Origin: Panorpa germanica
Lineage: Eukaryota; Arthropoda; Insecta; Mecoptera; Panorpidae
DNA length: 64,000 bases
Assembly: GCA_963678705.1 (NCBI GenBank)
Contig: OY783217.1
Span: 7,874,001-7,938,000, forward strand
Direction: 5' to 3'
The first letter of the stretch is position 1, and each line of letters starts with the position of its first letter. Made by a program: the position numbers and the translations under genes. The notes under the pieces were generated by a model. It saw only the letters and a list, made by a program, of their open reading frames with translations, was not told where the DNA came from and ran no database searches. Below, piece by piece: positions 1-12,096 of the stretch.

Positions 1-627
1 TGTCTATGTTGTGTACCATACGTATAGAGGATTGTGTCCTTCGGTAGTCTGTATTTAATCTTGAAGGGTAGGTTGTCGTGTGTGCATTGTCCAATATGGT
101 GTATTAGTAAATGGCCGTCTGTTTCTTTAAGATATGTCATTAAAGATCAATTCTTTGAAATGTATTGTACATTACGTGGGTGTTTAAAGATAAAGATAAA
201 GGAACATTTACGTAACTTTAAGTACTAAATACGTCTACATATAAATGATACATAACACTAATTAACATCGTACTCGTATACGTTCAGAAAGTAGGATTTG
301 TATTCAAAATAATTTTTAATGTTCGTATTTCTCTGAATCAGCGAATGGAGATTCGTTTGACCATGGAGTTAATGAGAATGTCGTAATCGGAGCTGTTGGA
401 ATTATTTTGGTGAAAGAAACAGGTTAATTACGTTGTTGGTATAAATATGCAATAAATGTATGTCCCGGAAGCAACCTTGATTCTTAATTATGTTTACATA
501 AATAAAAGTATGTATGTTTTACGTTTTTAAGAGTATATTTAATTTTGAAAGTTGAGAGATATACACATATGTATATAAGGCGCGGTCGGTAAATAGAAAC
601 TGCAAAAACAAAGAACGTTTTAAGTAT
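1..627. other. AT-rich stretch, no gene recognised
   Basis: No open frame here has recognisable domains. The longest short frame (34-228, plus) has no family signature and looks like chance. The window begins inside intergenic or intronic DNA. Confidence 0.6.
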
Positions 628-820
628 AGGGTCGTTCAACAAGAGCGGTCATTTTAAATCAATAAAAAACGCAATATTTCCGTGAAAAGTGGTGATATTT
701 TTATGTTAATCTAAAGTACAAACTCTAAAGTTAGTAATGAAACACAATATCTGCCAAATGTCATCGAAGTATTGCGTGTTTCTATTGATTTAAAATGACC
801 ACTCTTGTAGAAAAATCTCA
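628..820. mobile_element. Small inverted-repeat element (MITE), mariner-like
   Basis: The arms at about 640-677 and 770-807 are inverted copies: left CAAGAGCGGTCATTTTAAAT, right the complement of CAAGAGTGGTCATTTTAAAT, continuing into a shared AATA...CGCAATA segment. The interior is about 90 bp and non-coding. TA dinucleotides lie at both probable ends, as for Tc1/mariner MITEs; exact outer ends are uncertain. Superfamily assignment is inference. Confidence 0.6.
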
Positions 821-1261
821 TATACTTATACAGTAAAGTAATTAGTAATAAAAGAGGCGCAGTGTATCGGGGAATCTATGGCATACTAGCATATTTAGCT
901 AAAAAAATTAAAGCAAATCCTTCTCTTCTATATTCTACATTAAAGCTTGAAACTAATTCAAATTATCCTTAGCAAAATCAAAAAGAGTACGATTAGTTTC
1001 AGCTAAAGTGATGAATGGAGAGTGCCTAGCCATGCACACGTCATTCACACTTACATCCTTCATTTCAGTATCACTATGAATGATCAGAAAGTAGCACCGT
1101 CTGTTGTGCAAGGAATTATTATTCATATTTTGCCAATGTGGGTAAGAAATCAAGTGAAATTTTGCTACTCTGAGTAAAATTCAAGTGTTTGATTGTCCTA
1201 GAAGTTTAGGAATGATCGAGGAAAATCAAGACCATAATCGGCGATCAATGAAAACATTATT

Positions 1262-1480
1262 TAGGCCGTGTGTGAACTTGTGGAACATGATCGCTGCATA
1301 ACTGTTAACCAGATTCCATCAGAAGCTGCCGGATGAAGCTTATCGAACTGCTTAACGAAACAAACGACACCGGAAACTGATTTGTGATGTTCTCGTTCTT
1401 CTCGACAATGCGCCATTGCATACAGCAGCTCTAATTCGTGATCAACTCACTAAATTACTTGTACGGTATAAAAGTCTACT
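1262..1480 (+). pseudogene. Broken mariner-family transposase fragment
   Basis: Two transposase pieces lie close together in different frames. At 1271-1333 the translation CELVEHDRCITVNQIPSEAA resembles the second helix-turn-helix region of mariner transposases. At about 1341-1460 the frame has a stop and then gives KLICDVLVLLDNAPLHTAAL, carrying the D-N-A-P-x-H signature around the second catalytic aspartate of mariner DDE/D enzymes. The sequence between these blocks in an intact enzyme, including the first aspartate, is missing. It cannot encode a working protein. The family call is from motif recognition. Confidence 0.65.
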
Positions 1481-3800
1481 ACATATTAACAAGTCTGAAT
1501 ATTATAGAAGATATTAACAGATATTTAAAAAAAAAAAAAAACACAATTAAAGTAGTTGGTTTTGACACATTAATCATTAAAGAAATAAACAATCTGCAAT
1601 CCATCTGTTATACTCATGTAATTTATTCACGGCATGTAATTTTATTCACATATTATATCAGGCCGCATAGTACCTCAGTGTGAATGAATGAATGTGAAAG
1701 ATCATTCAGTGATCTCCAAAAAAGGACTCCATTAAACTTTCTAGGAACGGCGATGAGTCAAAAGCAAATAAATGAAAGAAGATGCTTAACCTAAATTAAC
1801 AGTGGCGCAAATTCTAAATACTTGTAAAACAATAAGTCAATTGTTAGAAGCAAAGCGCGAGAGGCATCTATAATCTCAGTTGGTCTTTTGGAACGGTGTT
1901 CTAATAGTTTTTCTGATTGAATAAATATTAAATACCACTGAAAAAGTATTAGTATTTTTTGTTATCTTCCTTAGTAAGTTTTAAATTACGAAATGCCTAA
2001 AAAATATCAGTAGCTTCGAGTCCCTTATTTTCTTTGAATAGCCTTAGATATACCACTTATCTGTTTGTAAGAAGTTCGTCTACCAGGCTTCAAATACTTC
2101 TTAAATTGGTTGTCATGGGTACTTCTTCTTGTAAGCATCGCCCTGCAGGGTTGCAGTAGTAATGTACGTAGTACAAAAGAGAAACCCTTTGTGTTTTTCC
2201 AACCCACATCTGTATGAGGAAATGTAATATCCCCACATATCACATTTCCTCTATGTTTTACTTTTAACTAAAATAGAACAATAAACGTTTTATTTTATAT
2301 TTCCTTTTCAATGTTACAAGTCAGACATTTTATGTTGTAGTCCTACACTGTCATTTGAATTTAGCTCGCACTGTTCTTGACAGGTTTCTAGGATTTTACT
2401 GGCTTTTGTTTCTATTTTTCTATTCTGCTTGCAGAGCTGAATTAAGGGTATCGTATGCTGAGAAATTTCATGGGGCTCTTTTGCTACTGATTGTCTTCTC
2501 ACTGAGTATTCTTCAATTCTACACTGTTACAAATGTTTTTAAAATCAATACTAATTTAATAGAAAAATACACCCACATATTAAAATTAGGAACCGCGGGA
2601 AATAATTAGAAATTCTTTTTAAGATATGCATTTTTTTGAAATTATTAAAATTAATATAGTTTTACAAAACAATTTTATACATATAGTATCTACGAGTATA
2701 TTATGAAAATTAATATAAGAGATATCAAATTTTTTTAATGCACTGCTTATAAAATATCTACAAAATGGGACAAGGTGTGAAAATAGCAGGAAAATTGTGC
2801 AATGTAATTTATTGATGTCCCCTTATCGTTTTTTTTGTTCGTTTGTACTGCGGTACTGCTATAATTTCGCGGCTAATTAAAGAAATTAGACAGCTGTGGT
2901 TTCATAGAACTAAGGCAAAGAAATACCGTGGAAACAAAATGATTAATGGGAGCATATGTGGGTTTGAATCCTTAGTAAATAAATTTACATGTTTATACAC
3001 TTCATTTAAAATTTAATATTGAAAATTAACTTTTAGGGATACGGTGGATATTCATTTCAGCCATTAATTAATTAGACGTAGTCGTATGTAAATATCTTTA
3101 AGAAATTAAATTGCACAACCGAAACCGCTTTCTAAAGCAAACCTTTATGTTTCCTGGCATAGGCGTACGCATAGGGGGACAGAAATTACATAAGAAAGGG
3201 TTATCAATTTGCGATGGATACAATGCTTTTACTGTGAGATATAATCTAGAATTTTTTTCCGTACGCCCTTGTTTTGTTATTATAGTATATTATTAATTTT
3301 TCAGTTTTATAATTTACCTAACAAACAAAAACAGTAAGATATTAATTGCTTAATGAGTTTTGCAATAGATATGGTAATTTCTGTGACTGAGCATTGTCAC
3401 AATTATTTTTATCGTATTTTAGAAAGTTTTGCTTGTTACGTAATTGTAGTTTTGCATTGTGAATTAGGCATGTCTTGAACAATGCATTATGATGATAAAA
3501 ATATGAATTAAAAATCTTAACAATCGTAAAGTGTTAAACAGCAGAACGGGGAAATCAGTCATTCTGATAAATTAGAAAAATTGGGATGTAAAAGAATGTT
3601 GAATTAAAAAAATTGTAACTAGTATTGATTAAGAGATAAAAATGTAAAATAAAGAGTCAATCGGTGGCAACTAGAAATGAAGTACCACTTTGAAGACAGT
3701 ATAGGTATAGGATAGAATCTTGTGGAGATAGAGATATAAGAAGTTTTATGATTCTATTAATTTATTTTATAAAAATCCGGAATATAGATTATCATTATTA
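1481..3800. other. AT-rich intergenic stretch, nothing recognised
   Basis: Only short frames are present (for example 2025-2243 minus and 2355-2609 plus), none with a recognisable domain. An A-run at about 1508-1520 could be a retroposon tail or simple sequence. No tRNA, LTR or inverted-repeat structure was seen. Confidence 0.5.
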
Positions 3801-3985
3801 TTTTATGTTATTTAGAGGATAAATATTAAATAGTATTTTGAGTAAACAAGACCGTTTTGTAAGAGATTCCGAACTGTATATTTTTTGTATTAGTTAACGC
3901 TCTTTTGTTATTACTAAAATAATATCAAGTAAAAACATTACATCTAGTTTTCTAACTCTAGACTTCTAGATACTTAATCTCAATA
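3801..3985 (-). repeat. 3' LTR of the deleted copia element
   Basis: Identical by eye to the 5' LTR at 7388-7572. The left flank is TATTA and does not match the right flank. Confidence 0.88.
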
Positions 3986-4002
3986 CTTTCCCTTTTTTTC
4001 TT
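3986..4002 (-). other. Polypurine tract of the deleted copia element
   Basis: On the element strand this is an unbroken purine run AAGAAAAAAAGGGAAAG immediately before the 3' LTR, the expected position for the plus-strand DNA primer. Confidence 0.8.
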
Positions 4003-4076
4003 GACTCTATATACAGAATTGAACAATTTATAAACTTAAATTACTGGAATATAAAATATATTATACAATATATTTT

Positions 4077-4240
4077 CTAGATTCTCAAAAGTCCTAACTT
4101 ATTATTCAAATTCACTAGTCTTGGTTTTGGAAGTGGCTTGGTCATGATGTCAGCTATTTGATCTTCAGTAGTGATATACCTTACTTGTATAGCACCTTCC
4201 AACACTTTTTCTCCTTTTATTTTTACGTTTTCTAATATAA
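4077..4240 (-). pseudogene. C-terminal remnant of copia RNase H, out of frame
   Basis: In a different frame from the main polyprotein, the minus strand encodes VRYITTEDQIADIMTKPLP and then a stop. This matches the end of copia RNase H (compare VKYIPTEEMPADILTKGL in the intact element at 44 kb). The junction with the RT segment lies near 4225-4245. Everything between the RT 'DPCL' block and this tail has been lost. Confidence 0.85.
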
Positions 4241-7224
4241 AGACAAGGATCAGCTTCACTGGCTCTAAACCCCGCTTCTTTTAGAAAAGTACTAAATCTT
4301 TTGTTCCAACATCTAGGAGCTTGCTTTAGCCCATATAAACTCCTTAGTAATTTACAGACATTTTTAGTTCCATCAGTATATCCCTCTGGCTGTTCCATGT
4401 ATATATCCCTATCTAAATGTCCGTATAAAAATGCTGTTGAAACATCGAACTGAGTTAAATACATCTGTTCTGTAGCTGCAATACTTAGCATAGCTCTTAT
4501 CGTGCTTAGTTTTGCTACTGGACTAAATGTTTCATTAAAATCCACACCATATCTCTGACTGTAACCTTTTATAACAACTCTGGCCTTGTACTTATCTATT
4601 GAACCATCAGGATTTGATTTTACTCTAAAAACCCATTTAGAAGGTATCACTCTAGATCCTTTTGGCAAACTTGTTAGTTCCCATGTATGGTTTTCTTTTA
4701 AGGATTTTATTTCATTTTCCATTGCTTCTTTCCAATGATTTTTATTGTTTCCACTGAGAGCTTCTTCATAAGTTTCAGGTGTGGTGATTTGAAAAACTGT
4801 TTCTTCACCAAACATTACGTAGTCTTTTAGATATGCCGGTTTGGACAACTTTGAACGATCTCTCAAATTTCTGGAAAACTCTGAGAGTGGATCTTCTCTT
4901 TCTTCGTCTGTTGAATCATTCTGTTCATTCTCAGACGATTCTTCAGATTCTGATTCACTGTCTTCTTGTCCTCTATTCTTTTCAGACACCTCTTGGTTGG
5001 TTTGTTTTTCCTCAATTTGAACTTCTATGTCCTTAAATGGCAACTTTACGTACTCACACTTGCTTAACTTTTCTTGAAATAAAACATCTCTACTCAGTAT
5101 AACTTTATTTTCTTCTTTTACCCAGATGCGATAACGCTCATCTCCGTCATAGCCTATCAGGTAACCTTTTATGGCTTTCTTATCCATTTTCTTCCGTCTC
5201 TGATCTGGAATGTGGGCGTAGCACACTGAACCAATTACTCTTAAATGTTTTATTCTTGGTTTCTTACCTATCCATAATTCATAGGGACTTACACCTTCTA
5301 CAGACGATTTCCCAGTTCTATTTAGGATGTACAGTGACGTTGCTACAAGCTCTGCCCACATAGCTTTTGGAAAAATTAAATTCTCATTAGAATATTTAAA
5401 TGTTCTTGCCATTTCTATGATTGTTCTAAAATCTCTCTCACAAATCGCATTTTGCTGAGGCGTGTATGGAGCTGTCAACCTTTGTGTGACCCCTGCTGCA
5501 CTAAGAATCTCTCTGATTTCTTTGTTGTCCATTTCACCACCATTGTCACTAATCAATTCTCTGATCGAATGGCCCAACATCTTTGTATGCGAAAGTACCT
5601 TTCTTAGCATTTCTTTTACCTCTGATTTTTCTGACATCAGGTAACCATATCGAAACTTAGTATAGTTGTCCTTAAAAACAACTAAGTACTTTTTCTTATT
5701 GAATGACTGATCAAAAGGTCCACATACGTCGGCCGAAAATAATTCTCCTGGTTTTGTTGATTTTTCCCTATGACCAAATGGTAGCCTATGTGCTTTACCA
5801 TAGATGCAAGGCTCACATAATTGCTTTTCCTCTTTTGGAACTTTCAGATGCAACTCTTTTTGCATTTTAGCTAGTACGTGCCTTTTATCTTGATGGCCCC
5901 ACCTCTCGTGGTACAATTGCAATTTATTATCAACAAAATTTACCTCAGGGTTTCTTATTGGTAGTACTGGTGTAATTTTTGCCTCGAATAAAGTACCTCC
6001 TAGTTCTCTTGTTCCATTTAGCATCAACTTTCCCTGATTTGAGAGTCTGCACTTGGTCGCTGTTGACTTAAATACACTCTCTGGATTCTTGTCTTGTGCT
6101 GCTAAAACAGAGAACAAATTTCTTCTCAAATTTGGTACATACCAGACATCCTTTAACAAAAATTCTTTTCCAGTTTCCAAGATTCTTATTTTTACAGTTC
6201 CTGATCCTATGGCGGGAAGGACTTCTTTTCCTGCAGATCTTATACCAGATGCAGCTTTGAATTCTTTAAAATCTATGTAATACAAATTACTATTTGTTAC
6301 ATGTCTTGTCGCTCCATTGTCTATCCACCATCTTGAAGAGTGAGTAGACGACTCTGCTGGCATAGCCTCTTCTTCAAGTAACATAAGTCCTGTAACAGCT
6401 GCTGATGCCTGTTGGTTTTTCTTTGGTCTTCCGTCAGAGATCCACTTTTGGCAATCTTTAACCCAATGCCCAACCTGTTTGCAGTAGTTACATGTAAATT
6501 TATTTTGTTTCGTCTTAACTTTGCTCTTATTATACTTTGTGTTAGCTACAACTAATGCCTCTTCTCTCTCTGGAGAAACTAAACTTGTACTTTTTTGTGT
6601 CATAAAGTTCCTTTCAAAGGAACAAAGTTGAATCGTCAAATCATCAAATGTCTTATTCGTTTCATCTTTTAACAACATCCAACTTGATTTAAAAGTAATA
6701 AATGTACTTGGCAAAATATGCAGCGTCTTGCATAGTAATAATAAGTCTGGTAAAGTATTCTCATTTTTCGCTTTAAGACCATTATTTAATTCACTCCATA
6801 GTGATTTAAGCTTAGCTATATGTGTTGCTACGTCGTCACCATCAATCCAGTTAAATGAAAAGAAATCCGTACAAATCTTAAATAACTGGTCTTTTGACGA
6901 TGCCTCAAACTGCTGTCTTAACATATTCCAAGCATCAAATGCTGTCTGCTGATCCATGATTTTCTGGTACACTGCATCCGTAACAGAGCTTGCGATCATT
7001 GATTTAGCGTAGCTATTTGATTTTCTAAATAAATCACATTTGGACTTGTGCTCTTGCTTTTCAGATTCTGTAGCTCCTTCCTTGAGTTCTTTTGGTTTTA
7101 TAAGCTTACCATCTATTACATCTAGAGCACCTTCATGATAATCCAAAAGATCTCTTATCTTGCGCTTCCATATTGGCCAATCTAACTCACCGGTTAATGG
7201 TTTTATATGTTTATAAAACTCCAT
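4165..7224 (-). pseudogene. Copia gag-pol polyprotein, 3' truncated (lacks YVDD and RNase H core)
   Basis: A single 1019-codon frame opens at an ATG in AAAATG context. In order: gag (residues ~1-230); zinc knuckle CNYCKQVGHWVKDC (~243-256); aspartic protease WWIDNGATRHVT (~297), with D-N-G where the family usually has D-S/T-G; integrase with an H-H-C-C finger (~435-480) and a D,D,E core from SADVCGP (~496) through SDNGGE to ICERDF (~595); an acidic linker; then reverse transcriptase from about 830. RT stops being homologous after EADPCLYI (~980), just before the expected YVDD. The frame then runs through a basic tail to a stop. The missing part reappears downstream in another frame (4077-4259), showing a deletion of roughly 0.9 kb with a frameshift. 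Confidence 0.92.
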
Positions 7225-7378
7225 TTTATTTTTAACTATTGTATTCAGCCTGATAATACAATTTAAAATATGAGTTTCCGTTTGTTTATCAAAATAATTT
7301 TAAAATAACACTAATATCACTAACTTTGATATTTGTTAATTCTCTACCTTTACTATTAATACAAATACGTAACTGGTA

Positions 7379-7387
7379 CCCATAACC
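7379..7387 (-). other. Primer-binding site matching initiator tRNA-Met anticodon region
   Basis: The minus strand reads GGTTATGGG immediately downstream of the 5' LTR. This is complementary to the CCCAUAACC stretch over the anticodon loop of initiator tRNA-Met. Drosophila copia is known to prime from an internal half-molecule of that tRNA, and this element appears to do the same. Confidence 0.75.
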
Positions 7388-7572
7388 TTTTATGTTATTT
7401 AGAGGATAAATATTAAATAGTATTTTGAGTAAACAAGACCGTTTTGTAAGAGATTCCGAACTGTATATTTTTTGTATTAGTTAACGCTCTTTTGTTATTA
7501 CTAAAATAATATCAAGTAAAAACATTACATCTAGTTTTCTAACTCTAGACTTCTAGATACTTAATCTCAATA
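7388..7572 (-). repeat. 5' LTR of the deleted copia element
   Basis: Identical by eye to 3801-3985. On the element's strand it starts TATTGAGATTAAG and ends ATAACATAAAA directly against the primer-binding site, so it does not have the usual TG...CA ends at these boundaries. An internal TG...CA pair (7393-7569) could be the true limits if three extra bases flank each end. Confidence 0.88.
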
Positions 7573-7679
7573 ATATCTTTACAAGGTAGTAGTAAGGTTT
7601 ATTTCTTTGTATTGGAATTAACTGATTAGTCAATTTCTATGCAAAATAAAGCGGGTAACCTGCTTGAGTTTTACTGCTC

Positions 7680-7795
7680 AATCTAGCGCTTACAATAATC
7701 AGTAAGCTTACAATTCGCTAACACATTGCGCAGATAGCTTTTGCAATGTAATTCCAATGTTCATTTTCTATCTACCTGCAATACGATAGATATTC
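7680..7795. repeat. Copy of a short dispersed element (TAGAAAAT/ATTTTCTA family)
   Basis: Contains TTGCAATGTAATTCCAATGT followed by CATTTTCTATCTACCTG, close to the segment at 9675-9705 and related to the blocks at 16.2, 37.6, 37.7 and 60.9 kb. No coding content. A degraded copy. Confidence 0.45.
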
Positions 7796-7799
7796 AAAG

Positions 7800-9060
7800 C
7801 GAGGCCTTTTAAAGTTAAAGTCAATATCTTATCATTAAATAATATTAATTGATACGAATTTCGATCTATTTGATAAAAGCGCGCTTAGAACTTTTCCACA
7901 ACAAATTTCCGAAAGTTATAAAATCCATTGAAGCGAGCCATGTCCCAATTAAATCATATTTACTAACCCTAATTAGCTCAGAAATTCTTTTATTAGCAGC
8001 AGACTTTATTTTTAGTAAAGTTTGTTCCTGTATTAGTTTGCTCATTAAAACTAATAATTGAACCTAATCAAAAGTTTTCAAAATAAAAATTAATAATAAT
8101 AAATAAAACATCAATTTGGTTAGGGTACAATTATAAACGTATATTTTATATATATCTTTTTAATTACATATATTTTACATCTATTTATTCTATTTTATAT
8201 TATAAATAAATAAATAAGTTAATAAATATTTACAATATTTCGATGGAGAGTCGCCAATCAGTGTCTGTTATCAATCCCGCACGCTAATTATGTAAAAAGT
8301 AAACTCAGTTAATTATTTTATGTTCAAATTATATCTTAAGTTAACATTAATCTTCTTAAATATCTTATGTGTTTACAATTATATCTTAATTAACATTTAT
8401 ACATAAATACAACAGTTATTTTTAATTGGTTAATTACTGTTTAATTGCTAAGTATGGCTTAATGATGTGTAGTATATTTAACATTATAATTTTACTTTAA
8501 ACATTAAAATTTATTATTAGTATGGTATATTATTACGCCTAATACATCTGCAACCTCTTATACATATTATATTCAATTTTAAATTTTCATGTTCTAACGG
8601 ATTCTGAATATAAATGTACAAATCGCAATTAATATTATACAGTTTAGATATTACAAATTATGTTGTTTCCATGTGAATTAATTTGTTTTGCAGGTAATTC
8701 GAAAATGCTTTCTATTATATTGACATAGCACATTAAAGTAACAATAAAAAGTAATTATGATTCTAAATGAATAAAATTATGTATACAATTTTATTTGATT
8801 AAAATATATAGTTACTTTACTGTATTAAAATTGCAAATCATTTGTTTAGTTATATTTTTTATTGTTTATAATTTTTAATTATTATTTGATGTATTAATAC
8901 GTGCAAAACACAGTTGATAATATTTTACATAAACAGTTAAAATAATTTATTTAAAATTTATTTTATAATATTTATGTAAATATGTAAAAAATGTACTATT
9001 GCAGTAAAAGTGGTATGATGCTTATATGAAAATGTTACAGAAATAAAATAGCTTTTAGAG
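7800..9060. other. Very AT-rich stretch, nothing recognised
   Basis: Dominated by runs of A and T with many ATTA/TAAT words. No supported reading frame, inverted repeat or tandem array was found. Confidence 0.5.
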
Positions 9061-9260
9061 GAGACAGTGATCATTGATACTTGACGATACACTGCTGTGT
9101 TTTTGGGTATGATCCTCGATACAGATTTATATTTTCTGGGTTTGGTTTGCTATAAATTACATTGTTTTGTAAATACATATTCTAGGTAGTGGTGTAGCCC
9201 ACATATATGAGACCACGACAACAAACATATCTAATAGAATTAGATGTTTTATGATACCAG
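9061..9260 (+). repeat. tRNA-derived SINE, copy 1
   Basis: The degraded head (CACTGCTGTGTTTTTGGGTA, then ATCCTCGATACAG in the B-box position) is followed by the family hallmark TCTGGGTTTGGTTTG and the tail block GGTGTAGCCCACATATATGA with GACCACGACAACAAAC. The same blocks occur in the same order in the copy at 59392-59600. Confidence 0.65.
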
Positions 9261-9671
9261 AGATTTTTCATTCTAAAAACATTATTTTTAATTTTCATAT
9301 GCTGAATTCTATCAACAAGACTTCTATTATGTTGGCAGTTTTTATTGTGTTGAGGCCTCATATATTTGTACTACTTTGCTGCCTAATAAGTATATGATTA
9401 TGTTAGCGCATAGTAAATTAAATTTCATTACAGAAAAACCTAGAAAATATGGTACTTGGATCGAAGACGAACACACAGTAGTCTGGCGTGAAGCATTAAT
9501 GCCTCTCGTCCACTATTTCTTCCACAAACAGCTTTGTTTATATCAAATATCATTTTATAGAATCTGATATTCAAGAAACAACCCAAATATACTTAATATA
9601 TTCTATTGTTTGATTTTAATTAGAAAATCACTGAAATAATTCGGGTAATATTTCTTTTATACTTGCTAGTT

Positions 9672-9775
9672 TGCTATTAGCTAATTCCAATGTTCATTTT
9701 CTACCTCTCACATAGGAATTTTAACCCAGTGTGCAAGATTTAATTTACTAGTATGCTACAAGCGTTAAATTTACA
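9672..9775. repeat. Copy of the TAGAAAAT/ATTTTCTA short dispersed element
   Basis: TAATTCCAATGTTCATTTTC and then TACCTCTCACA match the 7.7-kb copy. The AGTATGCTACAAGCG block resembles the TAGCTTGTAGCAAG core of the family in inverted orientation. Confidence 0.45.
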
Positions 9776-10530
9776 CTTGATTTGTTTCATATTCTACATT
9801 TAGAAATTTAAACTGGAAAATGAGTGAAACGTTTTATTTCTTATCACCATATCTTTATTTCATCAAGATTATTCATTGTTCTATTATTAAACAAAGAACA
9901 AAGGCAGAAATATTTAATAAAGCCCGTTGTTAATATATATTTTTAAATACTAAAGAGAAAATAATTATCTTCATATAATGATCTTCCCTTTATAGACATG
10001 AATGATTTTCTAAAGTTAATTAATATACGTATTTTTAATTTCTATTACATTTATTCATTAGTCATTTCAAGTAGAACAAATGGTCCTACCGAAAAATGTA
10101 AAACGATATCATCAAACATCTTAAAAATACAATGTAAACAAAAAAATAATAATAGTCATATAAAAAATATATTAATTTCTACTTATACCTAATGCGCACA
10201 GGATTGAGGGGCTCAAAAGACACTGGGTGAGTCACCGTCAATAAGAAGTTTATTTACCGACTCCTGATGACGTCTAATAACGACGCAGGGGTTGGGGTAG
10301 TATTATCCTGATGATAACGTGACAAAAGACGCCCTACTGTCAGATGTATGACGTCTGCGTGTCGTTAAACGTCGCCTTCATATTCATTAGTTTCTTTTTT
10401 ATTATTTAAGAGAGTTCCTTTTTATTGACTAGATATTATGGAGGATATATACTTAACAGGTATTTCTCATTGTACATGAGCTTTTTTAATGTATTATTAT
10501 AAAGTACTTATTTTTTATTATTTATATATT

Positions 10531-10620
10531 AATTGTGTATGCCTTTCGGCTTTACAATCTACAGTATTATATTTCTAATACATTTCATTCCTATATACAT
10601 TCCAAACTTAAAACTAAACT
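10531..10620 (-). repeat. 3' UTR piece of the LINE also present at 17.4-18.0 kb
   Basis: The reverse complement contains GTAGATTGTAAAGCCGAAAG preceded by GAAATGTATTA, both matching the end of the LINE at 17901-17967 in the same order. Only the last ~60-90 bp can be matched. A 5'-truncated copy is typical of LINE insertion. Confidence 0.65.
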
Positions 10621-10750
10621 TATAAAGTACTTATATTAAAACGATCACACTTTTATGTTTTCATCATGAAGTATATGATCCTTGAAATGATATTTCGTAT
10701 ATTTAATTTGTTCTTTTCAAATTCGGTTATATGGAATAACATTTATGTAT

Positions 10751-11319
10751 AATGGGCTTGTGTCCTCATTTTTTAGTGGTCGATTTTTCAATTGTTGATT
10801 GAAATTGATGTTAATAACTGTGTATTGGCGTGTCTATTTTATTAAATATCTAAATGTTGACGGAGATATAGCAATTAAAAGTTTGAATTGTAGTTTTAGC
10901 GCTAGAAATGGTCAGCCATATTTGTATAACGTGAAATACATTTTAACGTCAGTTATTTGTTGAATAGGTCAGTGCTATGGTAATGTTCTGATATAATAAT
11001 GATCATACATAATATTGAAATTTTATTGTTCCTTGAAATAACTGTAAATAATATTTGATAATTTGATATATAAATATATGTAGCAGAGATTTATGAGCTG
11101 TAAGGTTGGCAAGGATTGTGATGTCACATGCATTTGGAATGTGTACAAAGTTGAATCCCTTTAATAATTAAAGAGACAAAATGACTTTTTTAATTGTTAA
11201 TATCTCTTAACATATAAGGAGTTATTAAAAAATAATTAGACATTTGAGGTTATAGTAACCCACTTTATCAATATATAGTACAATTTTATAGAAATGAAGA
11301 CATAGGACACAAGCCCATT
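10751..11319. mobile_element. DNA transposon MITE with GGGCTTGTGTCCT termini, copy A
   Basis: Starts AATGGGCTTGTGTCCT and ends with the inverted copy AGGACACAAGCCCATT (569 bp). It has no reading frame of note. A second full copy lies inverted at 62325-62977 and shares long blocks, including CAATTGTTGATTGAAATTG, TAGCGCTAGAAATGGTC and ACCCACTTTATCAATATATA. Superfamily unassigned; no clear target duplication was identified. Confidence 0.85.
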
Positions 11320-11464
11320 GAAATTACGAGAGCTGGACGGCGATTCATGCTTAAAAAGAGTACAAAGCATTGTTTCATTACTTCGTTTATAATGTGTTAT
11401 GGAACGAATAAGATGCAATTCACCATCGTATTATAGATTTATAACCTCTTTTATAACATCTTTT

Positions 11465-11512
11465 AGGAATGAGTCGCTACCACACTCTTGTAATTTGAAC
11501 TATACAACAAAT
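11465..11512. repeat. Dispersed repeat shared with 59787-59833
   Basis: GAGTCGCTACCACACTCTTG with TAATTTGAACTATA here corresponds to GAGTCGCCACCGAACTCTCG with TAATTTGAACTATA at 59.8 kb. The shared block is about 40 bp. Origin unknown. Confidence 0.45.
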
Positions 11513-11880
11513 ATATTACACGTAGCAGACTCTAAAAACAAAATTCTCTGAAATATATCTTTTGAAAATTTTACAATGTCACTAAAAATGAGTATACTTT
11601 TTAAGACAACTTGAATGAGATCGTTTTCTAACATTAAACAATATCTGAAAAATGATATTCTTGTTAAACAATTACTTTGCAGTAAGTACTGTCAAAGTAT
11701 TTAAAAAATTATCTATAATTTTGTCTCTTATTACTAGCGTACAGTAGACCTCAGTATAACGCAGTTTCTTTGGTTCATAATTTAAAATAACTTCTCAGGT
11801 AATTCAAAACACAAAAGATCACGAGCTATGTTTGACTGTAATGGGATAGAGAAAAGTTTTGCTAAGATTAGGCATATGAT

Positions 11881-12096
11881 CCCAGTAAACAATTTGGTGA
11901 AGTGTTATATTTTCTGACATTTCTATCACTGTTGCACTTCAATTATAGTTCGCATCGTACTTTATCTTCATTTGTATTCCGATAGTGATAAAATAGACAT
12001 TTCATATAAACGACTGTGAGAATGAACTCTTTCATGACAAAAAAATCATACGGATCTTCAATATGATGTCAAAGTAACTCCAAAATGTTTACTGGG
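11881..12096. mobile_element. MITE with CCCAGTAAACA termini, copy 1
   Basis: Starts CCCAGTAAACAATTT and ends TGTTTACTGGG. The interior (TTCATTTGTATTCCGATAGT, TCATATAAACGACTGTGAGA, ATGATGTCAAAGTAACTCCA) matches the copy at 19734-19974 in inverted orientation. Non-coding, 216 bp. Confidence 0.85.

Larger units (their letters stand above)
3801..7572 (-). mobile_element. Ty1/copia LTR retrotransposon, internally deleted, identical LTRs
   Basis: Two 185-bp direct repeats (3801-3985 and 7388-7572), identical by eye, enclose a minus-strand gag-pol reading frame. A primer-binding site abuts the 5' LTR (7379-7387) and a polypurine tract abuts the 3' LTR (3986-4002), fixing the boundaries. Identical LTRs imply recent insertion. 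The polyprotein lacks the YVDD motif and most of RNase H, so the copy is non-autonomous. No convincing 5-bp target duplication was found (left flank ends TATTA, right flank begins ATATC), so the insertion may have been altered or the ends are a few bases off. Confidence 0.93.

Noticed and set aside
3796-7577. Target-site duplication for the deleted copia element
   Set aside because: Flanking pentamers TATTA and ATATC do not match, and shifting the borders by a few bases does not rescue a duplication.
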